A DNA stretch of 64,000 bases from Bacteroidota bacterium (GCA_025361565.1 JANYKN010000126.1:1-64000); one strand, 5' to 3'; numbered from the stretch's first letter, positions 54,858 through 63,934 are shown. Made by a program: numbers and translations. Notes: generated from the letters alone by a model not told the origin.

Positions 54858-56978
54858 TTAAGATTTAATCAAACTTTCAATTTTTTTTATTTGGATTGCA
54901 AAGTAAGTCTTTTTTTCTGGAAACTTCAAAATTAATTTATTATATATTTCAATTGCTTTTGGGTAATTTTTTTGTTGGATTTGTATATCTGCCATTGTTT
55001 CAGTCATAAACTCTTCCTTTTCATCTGTGCTCGAAATGGATACATCGCCTGATAAGGAACTTTCTTTACTTCCGATTTTTTCAAAAGTTTCAATTTTTTC
55101 AATAAAGTTATCAATCAGTTTTGTTGATTTTTTAACTTTGAATTCTTGTACATCTGCATTTTCAATTGTTAAATTTTCACTGATATTAGTTTCTTTATCT
55201 TGAATTGGTTCGTCAAATGTTTTTGTTTCATTTATTTGTTCAGGAATAATCTCAGTATTTTTATCAAGTTTCTCACTTCCATTTTCAATAATCGGATTTT
55301 GTATCAAATCAATCATTCGTTGGTTTTCAAGATGTTTTTCCCGATCTTCTTTTTCTTTCTCTTCTTTCATGCGCAGCTTTTTATCTTCAATTTTTTTAAT
55401 CAACAATTCGGCTGCACTCAATGATTTATTTGATGACGTTGTTTGATCATCCTTTTTTTCTATTGTGATTTCTTTATTTGTTTCAATGAAAGTTGAAGGA
55501 GTAATTTCTTTTTCAATTTCTAATTTGTTTGTTTTTTCTTCGTCTAAATTGGCAACAACTTTTGATATCGGTGAGATAACAGCATTTTTTAATGATTCTG
55601 ATTCACTTCCAATATTTTCTGTTTCGGTCGTGGTTGTTTGCTCTTTATTTTTAACATGCTGTTTGAAAAGGTCTTTGGCGGTTATTCCACTTTCTTTAAT
55701 TACCTCTTTTTCAATATCATCATTATTTTCAGGATCTGAGATTTTTTCTTTTTTTATTTCGTCTTCATGGAAACCAATAAATGTTTCCTTGATTACTCTA
55801 CTTGATCCTTTTTTTTCATCGGTTTGTTTTGTTTTAGCAAGCCTCGATACTTCATTTCCTGTTTGAATGTCAATAGTTTCAGGTGTATTCTCTGAAGTAA
55901 TATTCATTTCTTTTTTAATTTGCCGTATTTTTGAAAAAATACTACTCATCACTTCTGAACTGCCTGTTTCCGTTTTAACATGTTCTTTATTTTCAACAGT
56001 TTTGTTAGATTGAAGCTCTTTTTTGGTTTCGGTTAATTGTGTGCTTTCTTTTTCAACTTTTTCATTGACTAAATTCTTATCTTCAGTAATATCAATTTTT
56101 TTGTGTTCGAATGGTTTTGCATTTTCATCTTTTACTTTTTCTTGAATTACTATCTTTTTTTCTTCTGGTTTTATTACTTCTTCGAGCTTTAATTCTGACT
56201 TATCTTCTGTTTTTTTAATTTCACCAATTTCTTTGTTAATTTCTGGCTTTTCTTGTTCTTTGGTTTTTATAATTTCATCTTTTTTAACTTCAATTAATGG
56301 AACTATCTTTTTTTTCTCTTCAAATTCCTTTTCAGATTCAATTACGTCTTTATTAATTTTCGGACTATTAGTTGCCTGAAAAAAATCTTTAATAATTTCT
56401 TTATGTCTGATTTTTGATTTTTCGGTTGTTAGTTTTATTAACTCATCTTCTGATAAATCAACTTTCTTTATATTTTCAAGATTTTCAGCTATTTCAATAT
56501 CTGATGTTTTTTTCTCATCAGTAGCTATTTTCTCAACTTCGATAATTTTTTCGGGTTCTTTTTTTTCTATTTCAATTTTCTGCTTGATCTCTATTTTTTC
56601 AAAAGGCTTTTCTTTTTCAATTTTTTCTACAGGAATCTCCTTTTCTATTTTTTCAATAGTGGTTTTTATAGGAATTTTTTCATCCGATACTTTAGTTTGT
56701 GTTTTTTTCTCAGTTGTAGCATCTGCAATTAATGGAGCAGAAACATTAAGTGAATTGATGTATTGGAATAATTTCTTTTTATCAGAAATAAAACTCCCCG
56801 AAATATTTAATTGGTTGCTATAATTCTCAGAATGAGTTTGGTTCATAGCTTTTAACAAAAGTATGTGCCCGGTTTGAAAATAGGGATACTTTTCAAGCAA
56901 AAGCATAATTTGCGAAAGTGCCTTTTGGTCAAAAGCTTCTTTGCTTTCTAAAAATGAGACTATTTGTTCTGTATTCAT
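54858..56978 (-). CDS. Large K/E-rich protein with a tetratricopeptide-like C-terminus
   Basis: A 706-residue protein from ATG 56978 (MNTEQIVSFLESKEAFD); a longer start at 56999 would overlap the lptE gene by seven bases. Residues about 1-85 are helical (QIMLLLEKYPYFQTGHILLLKAMNQ), the last 50 form a TPR-like helix pair (MADIQIQQKNYPKAIEIYNKL), and the 500 residues between are a Lys/Glu/Ile/Thr-rich, almost certainly disordered, linker. No signal peptide or transmembrane segment is seen. It lies between lptE and secG, in an order I recall from related Bacteroidota genomes. Its function is unknown; a scaffold role would fit but is inference. Confidence 0.7.
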   Translation of the reverse strand: MNTEQIVSFLESKEAFDQKALSQIMLLLEKYPYFQTGHILLLKAMNQTHSENYSNQLNISGSFISDKKKLFQYINSLNVSAPLIADATTEKKTQTKVSDEKIPIKTTIEKIEKEIPVEKIEKEKPFEKIEIKQKIEIEKKEPEKIIEVEKIATDEKKTSDIEIAENLENIKKVDLSEDELIKLTTEKSKIRHKEIIKDFFQATNSPKINKDVIESEKEFEEKKKIVPLIEVKKDEIIKTKEQEKPEINKEIGEIKKTEDKSELKLEEVIKPEEKKIVIQEKVKDENAKPFEHKKIDITEDKNLVNEKVEKESTQLTETKKELQSNKTVENKEHVKTETGSSEVMSSIFSKIRQIKKEMNITSENTPETIDIQTGNEVSRLAKTKQTDEKKGSSRVIKETFIGFHEDEIKKEKISDPENNDDIEKEVIKESGITAKDLFKQHVKNKEQTTTTETENIGSESESLKNAVISPISKVVANLDEEKTNKLEIEKEITPSTFIETNKEITIEKKDDQTTSSNKSLSAAELLIKKIEDKKLRMKEEKEKEDREKHLENQRMIDLIQNPIIENGSEKLDKNTEIIPEQINETKTFDEPIQDKETNISENLTIENADVQEFKVKKSTKLIDNFIEKIETFEKIGSKESSLSGDVSISSTDEKEEFMTETMADIQIQQKNYPKAIEIYNKLILKFPEKKTYFAIQIKKIESLIKS

Positions 56979-56992
56979 AACCCTATTTATTT

Positions 56993-57499
56993 TTACCAAT
57001 TTACAACTGCTTTTTGAAAAATATCATCAGTCAACTGTTCCAAAATTGCTGGAACTACAGTTGGTTCAACTGAAGATAGCATTTCTTTGCTATCATAATC
57101 TGTATATCGGCTAAATGTTTCATCGAAATTCTTAGTTTCATCTAATTCGTTAATAAAAGTAACTTTGACTTTTATTGTCAATCTGTTTTGGGCTGCTGTT
57201 TCATTGGCAGTTAATGCAATCGGAGCTACTGAATAATCAACAATCTGACCTTTAAACTGTAAATCTCCTTTTCCCTCAGTCAAATTCAAAGAGGTTTGTG
57301 AAACCAATTTTTTTTGTAAAAGTTCAGTAATATCCTGACTTAATGTAGCATTAAATATAGATGCAGTATTTTTAAAATATTCCACAGATACTGTTTTTGC
57401 GCCAACTGGAATAGAAGCACCTGTAAATGAATAAATTCCACAGGAAGAAATCAATGGAACAATGAATATAAACAAGGCAATAATTTTAATTTTTTTCAT
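56993..57499 (-). CDS. lptE: LptE-family outer-membrane lipoprotein
   Basis: A 168-residue protein with a signal peptide ending in the lipobox LISSC (cysteine then GIYSF). The mature part shows the LptE-like pattern SVEYFKNTASIFNATLSQDI, then LTEGKGDLQFKGQIVDYSV and the two-layer end. LptE plugs the LptD barrel that inserts lipopolysaccharide into the outer membrane. lptD is not in the window. It follows the sigma-54 activator gene by 49 bases on the same strand, and precedes the K/E-rich gene. Confidence 0.85.
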   Translation of the reverse strand: MKKIKIIALFIFIVPLISSCGIYSFTGASIPVGAKTVSVEYFKNTASIFNATLSQDITELLQKKLVSQTSLNLTEGKGDLQFKGQIVDYSVAPIALTANETAAQNRLTIKVKVTFINELDETKNFDETFSRYTDYDSKEMLSSVEPTVVPAILEQLTDDIFQKAVVNW

Positions 57500-57548
57500 T
57501 ATATTAATTTGAACTATCTTTTAATATGTGATTTTAAAGTGATTTATA

Positions 57549-58775
57549 TTACTCAAGATCGTACTCTTTGATTTTCCTATACAAAGTTCGTTCCGAAATG
57601 CCTAAATCTACTGCTGCTGCTTTTCGTTTACCTTTATGTTTATCAAGTGCCTTTTTTATCAGTTCAATTTCCTTATCCATAATCGACAAGGATTCTTCTA
57701 CAAATTCCTCAGTATCTTGGATTTGAAAATTATTTTCAGTATCATATTCAAATTCTTTCTCTGCTTGTTTTGATTCAATAAATCCATTTTTTTCGTAAAA
57801 AGAATTTATTATATCAGGGTTTTCTACATAGGTTTTATGGATTTCGTCTTTATTTACAATGCCGTTAACTACTCTTTTTAGATCGTTCATGTCTTTTTTC
57901 ATATCGAAAAGTATTTTGTACAAAATTTCTCTTTCCGAGGAAAATGTCTGGCTGTCAACACTATCTTTATATAATGCTGGAAGTTTTTGTCCTTCATAAA
58001 TAGGAAGGTATTGTTTTAATTCGACTCCAGTAATAAGTCTGCTTTGTTCAATTATTGATAATTGCTCAGTCACATTTTTTAATTGGCGAATATTTCCGGG
58101 CCATCTGTAATTGTATATGAGTTCATTGGCTGAATCATCTAGTTTTATAGGAGGCATTCTGTATTTTTCACTAAAATCCTGAGCAAATTTCTTAAATAAA
58201 AGAATAATGTCTTCTTTTCTCTCTCTAAGAGGCGGAATATGAATTGGCACAGTATTTAGCCGATAATATAAATCTTCTCTGAATTTACCATCATGAACTG
58301 CTTTTAAAACATCGATATTAGTCGCAGCAACAATCCTTACATCTGTTTTTTGTGTTTTCGACGAGCCAACTTTAAGAAATTCACCAGATTCTAAAACTCT
58401 AAGTAACCTAACTTGAGTGGATAGTGGTAATTCTGCAACTTCATCCAAAAAGATAGTACCTTTATCCGCAACTTCAAAATACCCTTTTCTTTGATCATGA
58501 GCCCCCGTAAATGAGCCTTTTTCATGCCCAAACAATTCAGAATCAATCGTTCCTTCTGGAATTGCTCCACAGTTAACTGCAATATAGTTGTTATGTTTTC
58601 GAGGACTTAATTGGTGTATAATTTGAGGAAATGTTTCTTTTCCAGTACCGCTTTCACCCATTATTAAAACAGAAAGATCTGTCGAGGCAACTTGGGTTGC
58701 AATATCAATGGCTCGATTCAATTTACTTGAAACACCAATGATTCCGAATCTCTGTTTTATAGTTTGAATATCCAT
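57549..58775 (-). CDS. Sigma-54-type AAA+ transcription activator without receiver domain
   Basis: A 408-residue protein starting directly with the AAA+ domain (about 12-240). Walker A is GESGTGKET (Lys46), the sigma-54 contact loop reads GSFTGA (87-92; usually GAFTGA), and Walker B is GTIFLDEVAEL (Asp111-Glu112). A helical linker of about 110 residues leads to a Fis-type helix-turn-helix at the end (GKRKAAAVDLGISERTLYRK). There is no N-terminal receiver or ligand domain, so its control is unclear, as in PspF-like activators. Target promoters are not known; the next genes are lptE and the secG group, which it may precede in one operon. Confidence 0.9.
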   Translation of the reverse strand: MDIQTIKQRFGIIGVSSKLNRAIDIATQVASTDLSVLIMGESGTGKETFPQIIHQLSPRKHNNYIAVNCGAIPEGTIDSELFGHEKGSFTGAHDQRKGYFEVADKGTIFLDEVAELPLSTQVRLLRVLESGEFLKVGSSKTQKTDVRIVAATNIDVLKAVHDGKFREDLYYRLNTVPIHIPPLRERKEDIILLFKKFAQDFSEKYRMPPIKLDDSANELIYNYRWPGNIRQLKNVTEQLSIIEQSRLITGVELKQYLPIYEGQKLPALYKDSVDSQTFSSEREILYKILFDMKKDMNDLKRVVNGIVNKDEIHKTYVENPDIINSFYEKNGFIESKQAEKEFEYDTENNFQIQDTEEFVEESLSIMDKEIELIKKALDKHKGKRKAAAVDLGISERTLYRKIKEYDLE

Positions 58776-59056
58776 TATTTAATTTCTATTGTAATTTGTC
58801 TTGATTTGGATTTGAAGTACAATATTCATGTTGTTGTGCTTTTTTGCAAATTCGATTTTATTTCACATTTTTGTTTCTGTGATTCGAATTAGATGTTCTT
58901 AATTATTATACTTCAATATTGTAAACATGACAAAATTACAATTAAATCCGAAAACATACTAATAAACTTTTTCAGAATAGAGAACACATTACAAATGTAA
59001 ATAAAAATACATATAAAGACAAGTAAAATGTATAATATATTTCAATTATCTTGAAA

Positions 59057-59806
59057 ATGAAAGTAATAGGATTAATACCGGCACGTTGGGCATCAACAAG
59101 ATTTCCTGGAAAACCTTTGGTTAAAATAGGCGATAAATCTATGATACAGAGAGTTTATGAGCAATCTTGCAAAGCCATTGAGCATGTTGTTGTTGCTACT
59201 GATGATGATCGGATTGTGAATGAAGTTAAACGATTTGGTGGACAAGTTGTCATGACTAGAAGTAATCATAAGAGTGGTACTGATAGATGTGCCGAAGCTT
59301 TAGATGTTTATGAATCTGAGACAGGGTCTACTTTTGATTTAGCAATAAATATTCAAGGAGATGAGCCATTTATTCAAGTTCAGCAAATTGTTGATGTAAT
59401 TAAATGTTTTGAGGACTCTTCTGCCCAAATAGCCACCATAATAAAAAAAATTACAAGCCACGAAGCGTTGTTTAATCCAAACAATCCCAAAGTTGTAATA
59501 ACTAAAAATTTGGAGGCCATATATTTTAGCAGATCAACTATTCCTTATGTGGTTAATACATTAGAGGCCGATTGGTTGAAAAAAATCACATTTTATGAAC
59601 ATTTGGGATTGTATGCATATAAAACTGAAGTTTTGAGGGCAATAACACGTATTGCACCTTCTACTTTGGAATTAGCCGAATCTCTTGAACAAAACCGATG
59701 GATTGAAAATGGTTTTAGAATTAAAGTTGCGGAAACAGAATTCGAAAATATTTCAATTGATACCGAAGAGGATTTGCAAAATATTTTAAAACAAGGCGGT
59801 TTTTAA
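59057..59806 (+). CDS. kdsB: 3-deoxy-manno-octulosonate cytidylyltransferase
   Basis: A 249-residue enzyme from ATG 59057; a TTG two codons earlier is a less likely start. The opening is VIGLIPARWASTRFPGKPLV, followed by MIQRVYEQ, VATDDDRI and INIQGDEPFI, all typical of KdsB. It couples CTP to Kdo so that Kdo can be added to lipid A during lipopolysaccharide synthesis. It stands alone here, divergent from the sigma-54 activator; no other lipid A genes are in view. Confidence 0.95.
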   Translation: MKVIGLIPARWASTRFPGKPLVKIGDKSMIQRVYEQSCKAIEHVVVATDDDRIVNEVKRFGGQVVMTRSNHKSGTDRCAEALDVYESETGSTFDLAINIQGDEPFIQVQQIVDVIKCFEDSSAQIATIIKKITSHEALFNPNNPKVVITKNLEAIYFSRSTIPYVVNTLEADWLKKITFYEHLGLYAYKTEVLRAITRIAPSTLELAESLEQNRWIENGFRIKVAETEFENISIDTEEDLQNILKQGGF

Positions 59807-60116
59807 ATTTTGGATAAAATTTCAGGCGGTTTGAAAATGAACAATCTAATGGTAAATACCAGTAAGTTGTTTAAATTGCAGTTACTGGCAGCTTTTTTGT
59901 TTGGTGTATCAATTTGATGAAGTTATTATTACAATTAGTTTAGGTATCAAAAATAAAATTTGTAATCCGGTGAAATATCTTACTTTTGTTTATAGATAAT
60001 AAGTCTAAACGAAATTTTGAATTAATAATTGTCATCAGAAATATTTTTTTTTATTTTTTTTACTTTTTTTGAAACATTTTTGAAAACTTTACGTATACAA
60101 TAATAAAGAAGCCAGA
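59807..60116. other. Intergenic region: possible kdsB terminator and a full promoter
   Basis: The 310 bases hold a weak hairpin (CCAGTAA 59859-59865 / TTACTGG 59882-59888) followed by T6 (59893-59898), perhaps the kdsB terminator, and the promoter at 59959-59988. The rest is A/T-rich with no gene. Confidence 0.4.
59959..59988 (+). promoter_or_regulatory. Predicted promoter of the CTD-only T9SS gene (TTTG-N18-TACTTTTG)
   Basis: TTTG (59959-59962), 18 bases, TACTTTTG (59981-59988): the most complete promoter of the window, 128 bases upstream of the ATG at 60117. Confidence 0.55.
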
Positions 60117-60455
60117 ATGAAAGAGTCAAGAGTTATCATATTCTTATTAGTTCTAAATTTGGTCGCTTTTAATGCTTATAGTCAGGATATAAGTTATAAT
60201 GAAAAAGAGATTAAGGATGCTTTAATTTATCCTAATCCGCTGATCGGAGAAAAGTTTATGATAAAATCTGAATCAGCAATATCCAAAATTGAAGTAGTAA
60301 ATGTTATAGGAAAGGTTATTAACCGAACAGAAAATACAAATTTTGAATTAAAAGAAGTACAAGTTTTTGTTGGAAAATGTGAAAAGGGAATTTATTTTAT
60401 TAAAATTACCTTTGACGATAAGAAATCGATAGTAAAGAAGTTACTGGTAAAATAG
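60117..60455 (+). CDS. Short secreted protein made almost entirely of a T9SS sorting domain
   Basis: A 112-residue protein. Residues 1-22 are a signal peptide (VIIFLLVLNLVAFNAYS), and from about 33 onward the chain is a type A T9SS C-terminal domain: IYPNPLIGEKFMIKSES, then IEVVNVIGKVINRTENTNF and the ending GIYFIKITFDDKKSIVKKLL. There is almost nothing between, so no cargo domain. Exported by Sec and then T9SS, it would reach the cell surface or medium carrying only its own sorting signal. It has a good promoter and a strong terminator, so it is a real unit rather than a gene remnant. Function unknown. Confidence 0.8.
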   Translation: MKESRVIIFLLVLNLVAFNAYSQDISYNEKEIKDALIYPNPLIGEKFMIKSESAISKIEVVNVIGKVINRTENTNFELKEVQVFVGKCEKGIYFIKITFDDKKSIVKKLLVK

Positions 60456-60495
60456 GTTTAGTGTTTGTTTTTAGTTTTATGGTTTAATTTGGATT

Positions 60496-60527
60496 GGCGG
60501 GAAAACTTCTTTTTCCCGCCTTTTTTT
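60496..60527. terminator. Bidirectional intrinsic terminator
   Basis: GGCGGGAAAA (60496-60505) pairs with TTTTCCCGCC, then seven T (60521-60527). It follows the T9SS protein by 41 bases. On the other strand, the hairpin lies right behind the pyrH stop codon, whose TAA overlaps the T-run (60526-60528). Confidence 0.85.
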
Positions 60528-61236
60528 ATAGATATACCAAAGTTCCTGTTTTTTCGCCAAGAATTATGTTTTTTAAATTTCCTGGAGTATTCATATTGAA
60601 AACGAGAATTGGCAATTTGTTTTCCTTACACATGGTGAACGCAGTTAAGTCCATTATTTTCAGGTTCTTTTCATAGACATCTTCAAAGGATATTTGATCA
60701 AATTTAGTGGCATTTTTATCTTTCTCCGGATCTGCAGTGTAAATGCCATCAACTCGTGTACCTTTTAGTAATATTTCAGCTTCAATTTCAACTGCTCTTA
60801 GAGCTGAAGCAGTATCAGTAGTAAAAAATGGATTACCCGTTCCGCCAGAAAATATGGCAATTTCTTTGTTCTTAAACGCATTAAGCACAATTTGTTTATT
60901 GAATCTTTCACCAATAGATTCAATAACAAATGAAGTAAATACCCTTGACTTTTGATCTATCCGTTCAAATGCAGCTTGTAATGCAATGCTATTAATTACA
61001 GTTGCCAGCATACCCATACTATCACCTTTTACCCTGTCGAATCCTTTTCCTGTTCCACTCAGTCCCCTGAATATGTTTCCTCCCCCAATTACAATTCCAA
61101 CTTCAACTCCCAGGTCAGCAATCTCTTTTATTTGGCTAACATAGCTATGAATAATGTCTACATTAAGCCCGTATTGATCTTCGCCCATTAATGATTCGCC
61201 GCTAAGTTTCAGCAGTATTCTTTTATATTTTATCAT
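60526..61236 (-). CDS. pyrH: Uridylate kinase
   Basis: A 236-residue enzyme of normal length in the amino-acid kinase fold. Visible: YKRILLKLSGESLMGEDQYG at the start, VGIVIGGGNIFRG, DSMGMLATVINSIALQ, and FSGGTGNPFFTTDTASALRA. It phosphorylates UMP to UDP in pyrimidine nucleotide synthesis. It follows tsf (with a terminator hairpin between) as in many bacteria, where frr usually comes next; here a T9SS gene follows on the other strand instead. The stop codon is inside the T-run of a shared terminator. Confidence 0.96.
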   Translation of the reverse strand: MIKYKRILLKLSGESLMGEDQYGLNVDIIHSYVSQIKEIADLGVEVGIVIGGGNIFRGLSGTGKGFDRVKGDSMGMLATVINSIALQAAFERIDQKSRVFTSFVIESIGERFNKQIVLNAFKNKEIAIFSGGTGNPFFTTDTASALRAVEIEAEILLKGTRVDGIYTADPEKDKNATKFDQISFEDVYEKNLKIMDLTAFTMCKENKLPILVFNMNTPGNLKNIILGEKTGTLVYL

Positions 61237-61265
61237 ATGTAAATAGTTTTAATAGGGGGTAAAAA

Positions 61266-61299
61266 TAAAAAAAGAGTCGCGAAAATCACGACTCTTTTA
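61266..61299 (-). terminator. Hairpin terminator after tsf
   Basis: Arms AAAAGAGTCG (61270-61279) and CGACTCTTTT (61289-61298) with a nine-base loop, and an A-run on the tsf-distal side that reads as a U-run in tsf mRNA. It suggests that pyrH may be transcribed separately, or only partly read through. Confidence 0.75.
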
Positions 61300-61321
61300 A
61301 AAAAAATTCAAAATTATAATC

Positions 61322-62152
61322 TTAAATAGTAAGCGTAAATCTTTTAAATGCGGTTACTGTAAGACCTTTTGCTGAGCTGCTTAAATATTCACCAATTGTT
61401 AATTTGTTATCTTTAACAAATTGTTGATTTAAAAGCGTACTTTCTTTATAGAATTTATTCAATCGCCCAAGAGCAATTTTTTCAGCCATATCTTCAGGTT
61501 TACCTTCCTGAATAGCCAAATCTTTTCCAATCTCAATTTCTTTGTCTATAACTGATTGAGGAACATCTCCTTTGTCAATTGCAATTGGGTTCATTGCTGC
61601 AATTTGCATAACCACATCCTTCGCAACTTGAGCATCTATACTTGCTTGATTAAAACCCGCAATAGCTGCTAATTTGTTTCCAGGGTGAATATAGGAAACA
61701 ACATATTCAGCACTCACTTTTTCAAAATACGACAAATCAAGTTTCTCTCCAATAACACCAATTTGATTGGTGATTTCATCAGAGATTTTAGTTCCATTTA
61801 AATCTAAAGACAATAGTTCTTCTAAATTTGCAGGATTTTTTGCCAAAGCAACATTTAAAATTGAATGAGCAAATTTTACAAAATCTTCATTTTTTGCAAC
61901 GAAGTCAGTTTCACAGTTTAAAACTATAAGAGAGCCGTTCTTTTTATCATTAGTTGTGCCTGAAATAACAGCTCCCTCAGTTGCAGAGCGATCTGCTCTT
62001 TTATTTGCAACTTTCTGACCTTTCTTTCTTAGGACGTCAACAGCTAATTCAAAATCACCGTTTGCTTCAGTTAGGGCTTGTTTACAGTCCATCATTCCTG
62101 CTCCGGTCATGTTTCTTAATTTAGCTACATCCGCTGCTTTAATTTCTGCCAT
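61322..62152 (-). CDS. tsf: Elongation factor Ts
   Basis: A 276-residue factor. The N-terminal UBA-like domain includes KLRNMTGAGMMDCKQALTEA, and the core carries the TDFVA motif (NCETDFVAKNEDF). It recharges EF-Tu by nucleotide exchange. It follows rpsB by 31 bases on the same strand, the classic rpsB-tsf order. Confidence 0.97.
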   Translation of the reverse strand: MAEIKAADVAKLRNMTGAGMMDCKQALTEANGDFELAVDVLRKKGQKVANKRADRSATEGAVISGTTNDKKNGSLIVLNCETDFVAKNEDFVKFAHSILNVALAKNPANLEELLSLDLNGTKISDEITNQIGVIGEKLDLSYFEKVSAEYVVSYIHPGNKLAAIAGFNQASIDAQVAKDVVMQIAAMNPIAIDKGDVPQSVIDKEIEIGKDLAIQEGKPEDMAEKIALGRLNKFYKESTLLNQQFVKDNKLTIGEYLSSSAKGLTVTAFKRFTLTI

Positions 62153-62183
62153 GAGTATTAATTTTAAGCAATATAAATTTTAA

Positions 62184-62993
62184 TTATTCTTCATTTGATC
62201 CTTCAACCTCAACTTCTTCTTTGTGAGTTTTTGATTTACGAGCTCTTAAGCCAGTTTTTTCTTCACCTTCAGATTTTTCGTTGTTTTTAACTTCCTGAGT
62301 CTTTACTGCTTTTCTTTCATCAAGTCCTTCTTGAATTGCTGAAGTAATCACATCAATAATTACTTTAATTGATTTAGAAGCATCATCGTTTCCAGGAATA
62401 GGAAAATCAATATTTGGGTCTGAATTGGTATCAACAATACCAAAAATTGGAATATGTAATCTTTTAGCTTCTTTAACTGCAATTTTTTCTTTGTAAACAT
62501 CAATTACAAATAATGCAGCAGGAAGTTTTGTCATGTCTGATATTGAACCAAGAACTTTATCTAATTTTGTTCTTTGACGTGCAATTTGAAGTCTTTCTCT
62601 TTTTGAAATATTTTCAAAAGTACCATCTGTAGTCATTTTATCAATGCTTGTCATTTTTTTAACAGCCTTACGGATAGTTGGGAAATTGGTTAACATTCCA
62701 CCAGACCATCTTTCAGTAATGTATGGCATATTGATTGATTTTGCACTTTCGGAAATTATTTCTTTTGCTTGTTTTTTAGTTGCAACAAACAAAACTTTTT
62801 TACCGGATTTTGAAATTTGCTTAATGGCTTTAGCCGCTTCATCTAACTTAACAAGAGTTTTGTTTAAATCGATGATATGAATGCCATTTTTTTCCATGAA
62901 GATATATGGAGCCATAGCAGGATTCCATTTTCTTTTTAGATGTCCAAAATGGACACCAGCTTCTAATAATGTGTTAAAATCAGTTTGAATCAT
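62184..62993 (-). CDS. rpsB: Ribosomal protein S2
   Basis: A 269-residue S2: LLEAGVHFGHLKRKWNPAMA at the start, ITERWSGGMLTNF in the middle and GIVDTNSDPNIDFPIPGNDD near the end. The C-terminal 40 residues are a charged tail (KSEGEEKTGLRARKSKTHKE) that extends beyond the usual S2. First gene of the rpsB-tsf pair, 93 bases downstream of rpsI. Confidence 0.97.
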   Translation of the reverse strand: MIQTDFNTLLEAGVHFGHLKRKWNPAMAPYIFMEKNGIHIIDLNKTLVKLDEAAKAIKQISKSGKKVLFVATKKQAKEIISESAKSINMPYITERWSGGMLTNFPTIRKAVKKMTSIDKMTTDGTFENISKRERLQIARQRTKLDKVLGSISDMTKLPAALFVIDVYKEKIAVKEAKRLHIPIFGIVDTNSDPNIDFPIPGNDDASKSIKVIIDVITSAIQEGLDERKAVKTQEVKNNEKSEGEEKTGLRARKSKTHKEEVEVEGSNEE

Positions 62994-63086
62994 TTTTAAT
63001 TGTTTAAAGTTTACATTCTGAATACGTCAATCATTGAGTAGCCCTCAAAAATGAGGAGTCTCAACAATTTAGATACTAAACTTGTA

Positions 63087-63473
63087 TTATCGTTTACTGA
63101 ATTGGAATCTTTTTCTTGCTTTTGGTCTTCCTGGTTTTTTCCTTTCAACAATCCTTGGATCGCGAGTAAGAAATCCCTGAGCCTTTAAAACTGGCTTGTG
63201 AGCTTCATCTAATTTAACAAGAGCTCTTGTAATTGCAAGTCTAAGCGCTTCTGCCTGACCAGAATAACCTCCGCCACAAAGATTAACTTTGATATCGTAA
63301 TTGTCGGCTATCCCAATAAGGTTAAGTGGTTGTTTTACAACATATACCAATTGGTCTGTTTTAAAGTATTCGGCAACATCCCTATTATTAACAGTAATCG
63401 TTCCTTTTCCTTCTGTTAAATAAATACGGGCAATAGCTGATTTACGTCTACCTACTGTATTAATTACTTCCAT
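63087..63473 (-). CDS. rpsI: Ribosomal protein S9
   Basis: A 128-residue S9: VGRRKSAIARIYLTEGKGTI at the start, GGGYSGQAEALRLAITRAL in the middle, and the conserved basic end (KARKRFQFSKR) that reaches the ribosomal P site. It begins five bases after the rplM stop. Confidence 0.97.
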   Translation of the reverse strand: MEVINTVGRRKSAIARIYLTEGKGTITVNNRDVAEYFKTDQLVYVVKQPLNLIGIADNYDIKVNLCGGGYSGQAEALRLAITRALVKLDEAHKPVLKAQGFLTRDPRIVERKKPGRPKARKRFQFSKR

Positions 63474-63478
63474 TTGAT

Positions 63479-63934
63479 CTATTTAAGTAAATTAAGATTG
63501 ATTGTTTTTGGTTTTTGAGCTTCATGTGTATGTTCAGCAGTAACAAATACGTGAAGATTCCCTAAAATTTTACTTCCAAGCCTGTTTTTTGGTAGCATAC
63601 CTTTAATTGATCTTTGAATTAATCGTTCGGGGTGCTTTGCTAATATTGCAGCAGGCGTAGTTACACGCTTTCCACCAGGATAGCCTGAATGGCTGAAATA
63701 TTCTCTTTGTTCAAGTTTGTTTCCTGTTAACCTCACTTTATCTGCATTGATAACAATAACGTTGTCGCCACAGTCAACATGAGGAGTAAACCCCGGTTTG
63801 TATTTTCCCCTTAAAAGTTTTGCTACTTTAGAGGCCAGCCTACCAAGTACTTCTCCTTCTGCATCAACTAAAAGCCATTCTTTGTTAACAGTAGCTTTAT
63901 TTGCCGATATTGTTTTGTAACTTAATGTATCCAC
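63479..63934 (-). CDS. rplM: Ribosomal protein L13
   Basis: A 151-residue L13: VDAEGEVLGRLASKVAKLLR, KPGFTPHVDCGDNVIVINA, and HPERLIQRSIKGMLPKNRLG. The start is GTG at 63934, as no ATG is available in a sensible place. It heads the rplM-rpsI-rpsB-tsf group; its promoter region reaches the window edge. Confidence 0.97.
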   Translation of the reverse strand: MDTLSYKTISANKATVNKEWLLVDAEGEVLGRLASKVAKLLRGKYKPGFTPHVDCGDNVIVINADKVRLTGNKLEQREYFSHSGYPGGKRVTTPAAILAKHPERLIQRSIKGMLPKNRLGSKILGNLHVFVTAEHTHEAQKPKTINLNLLK

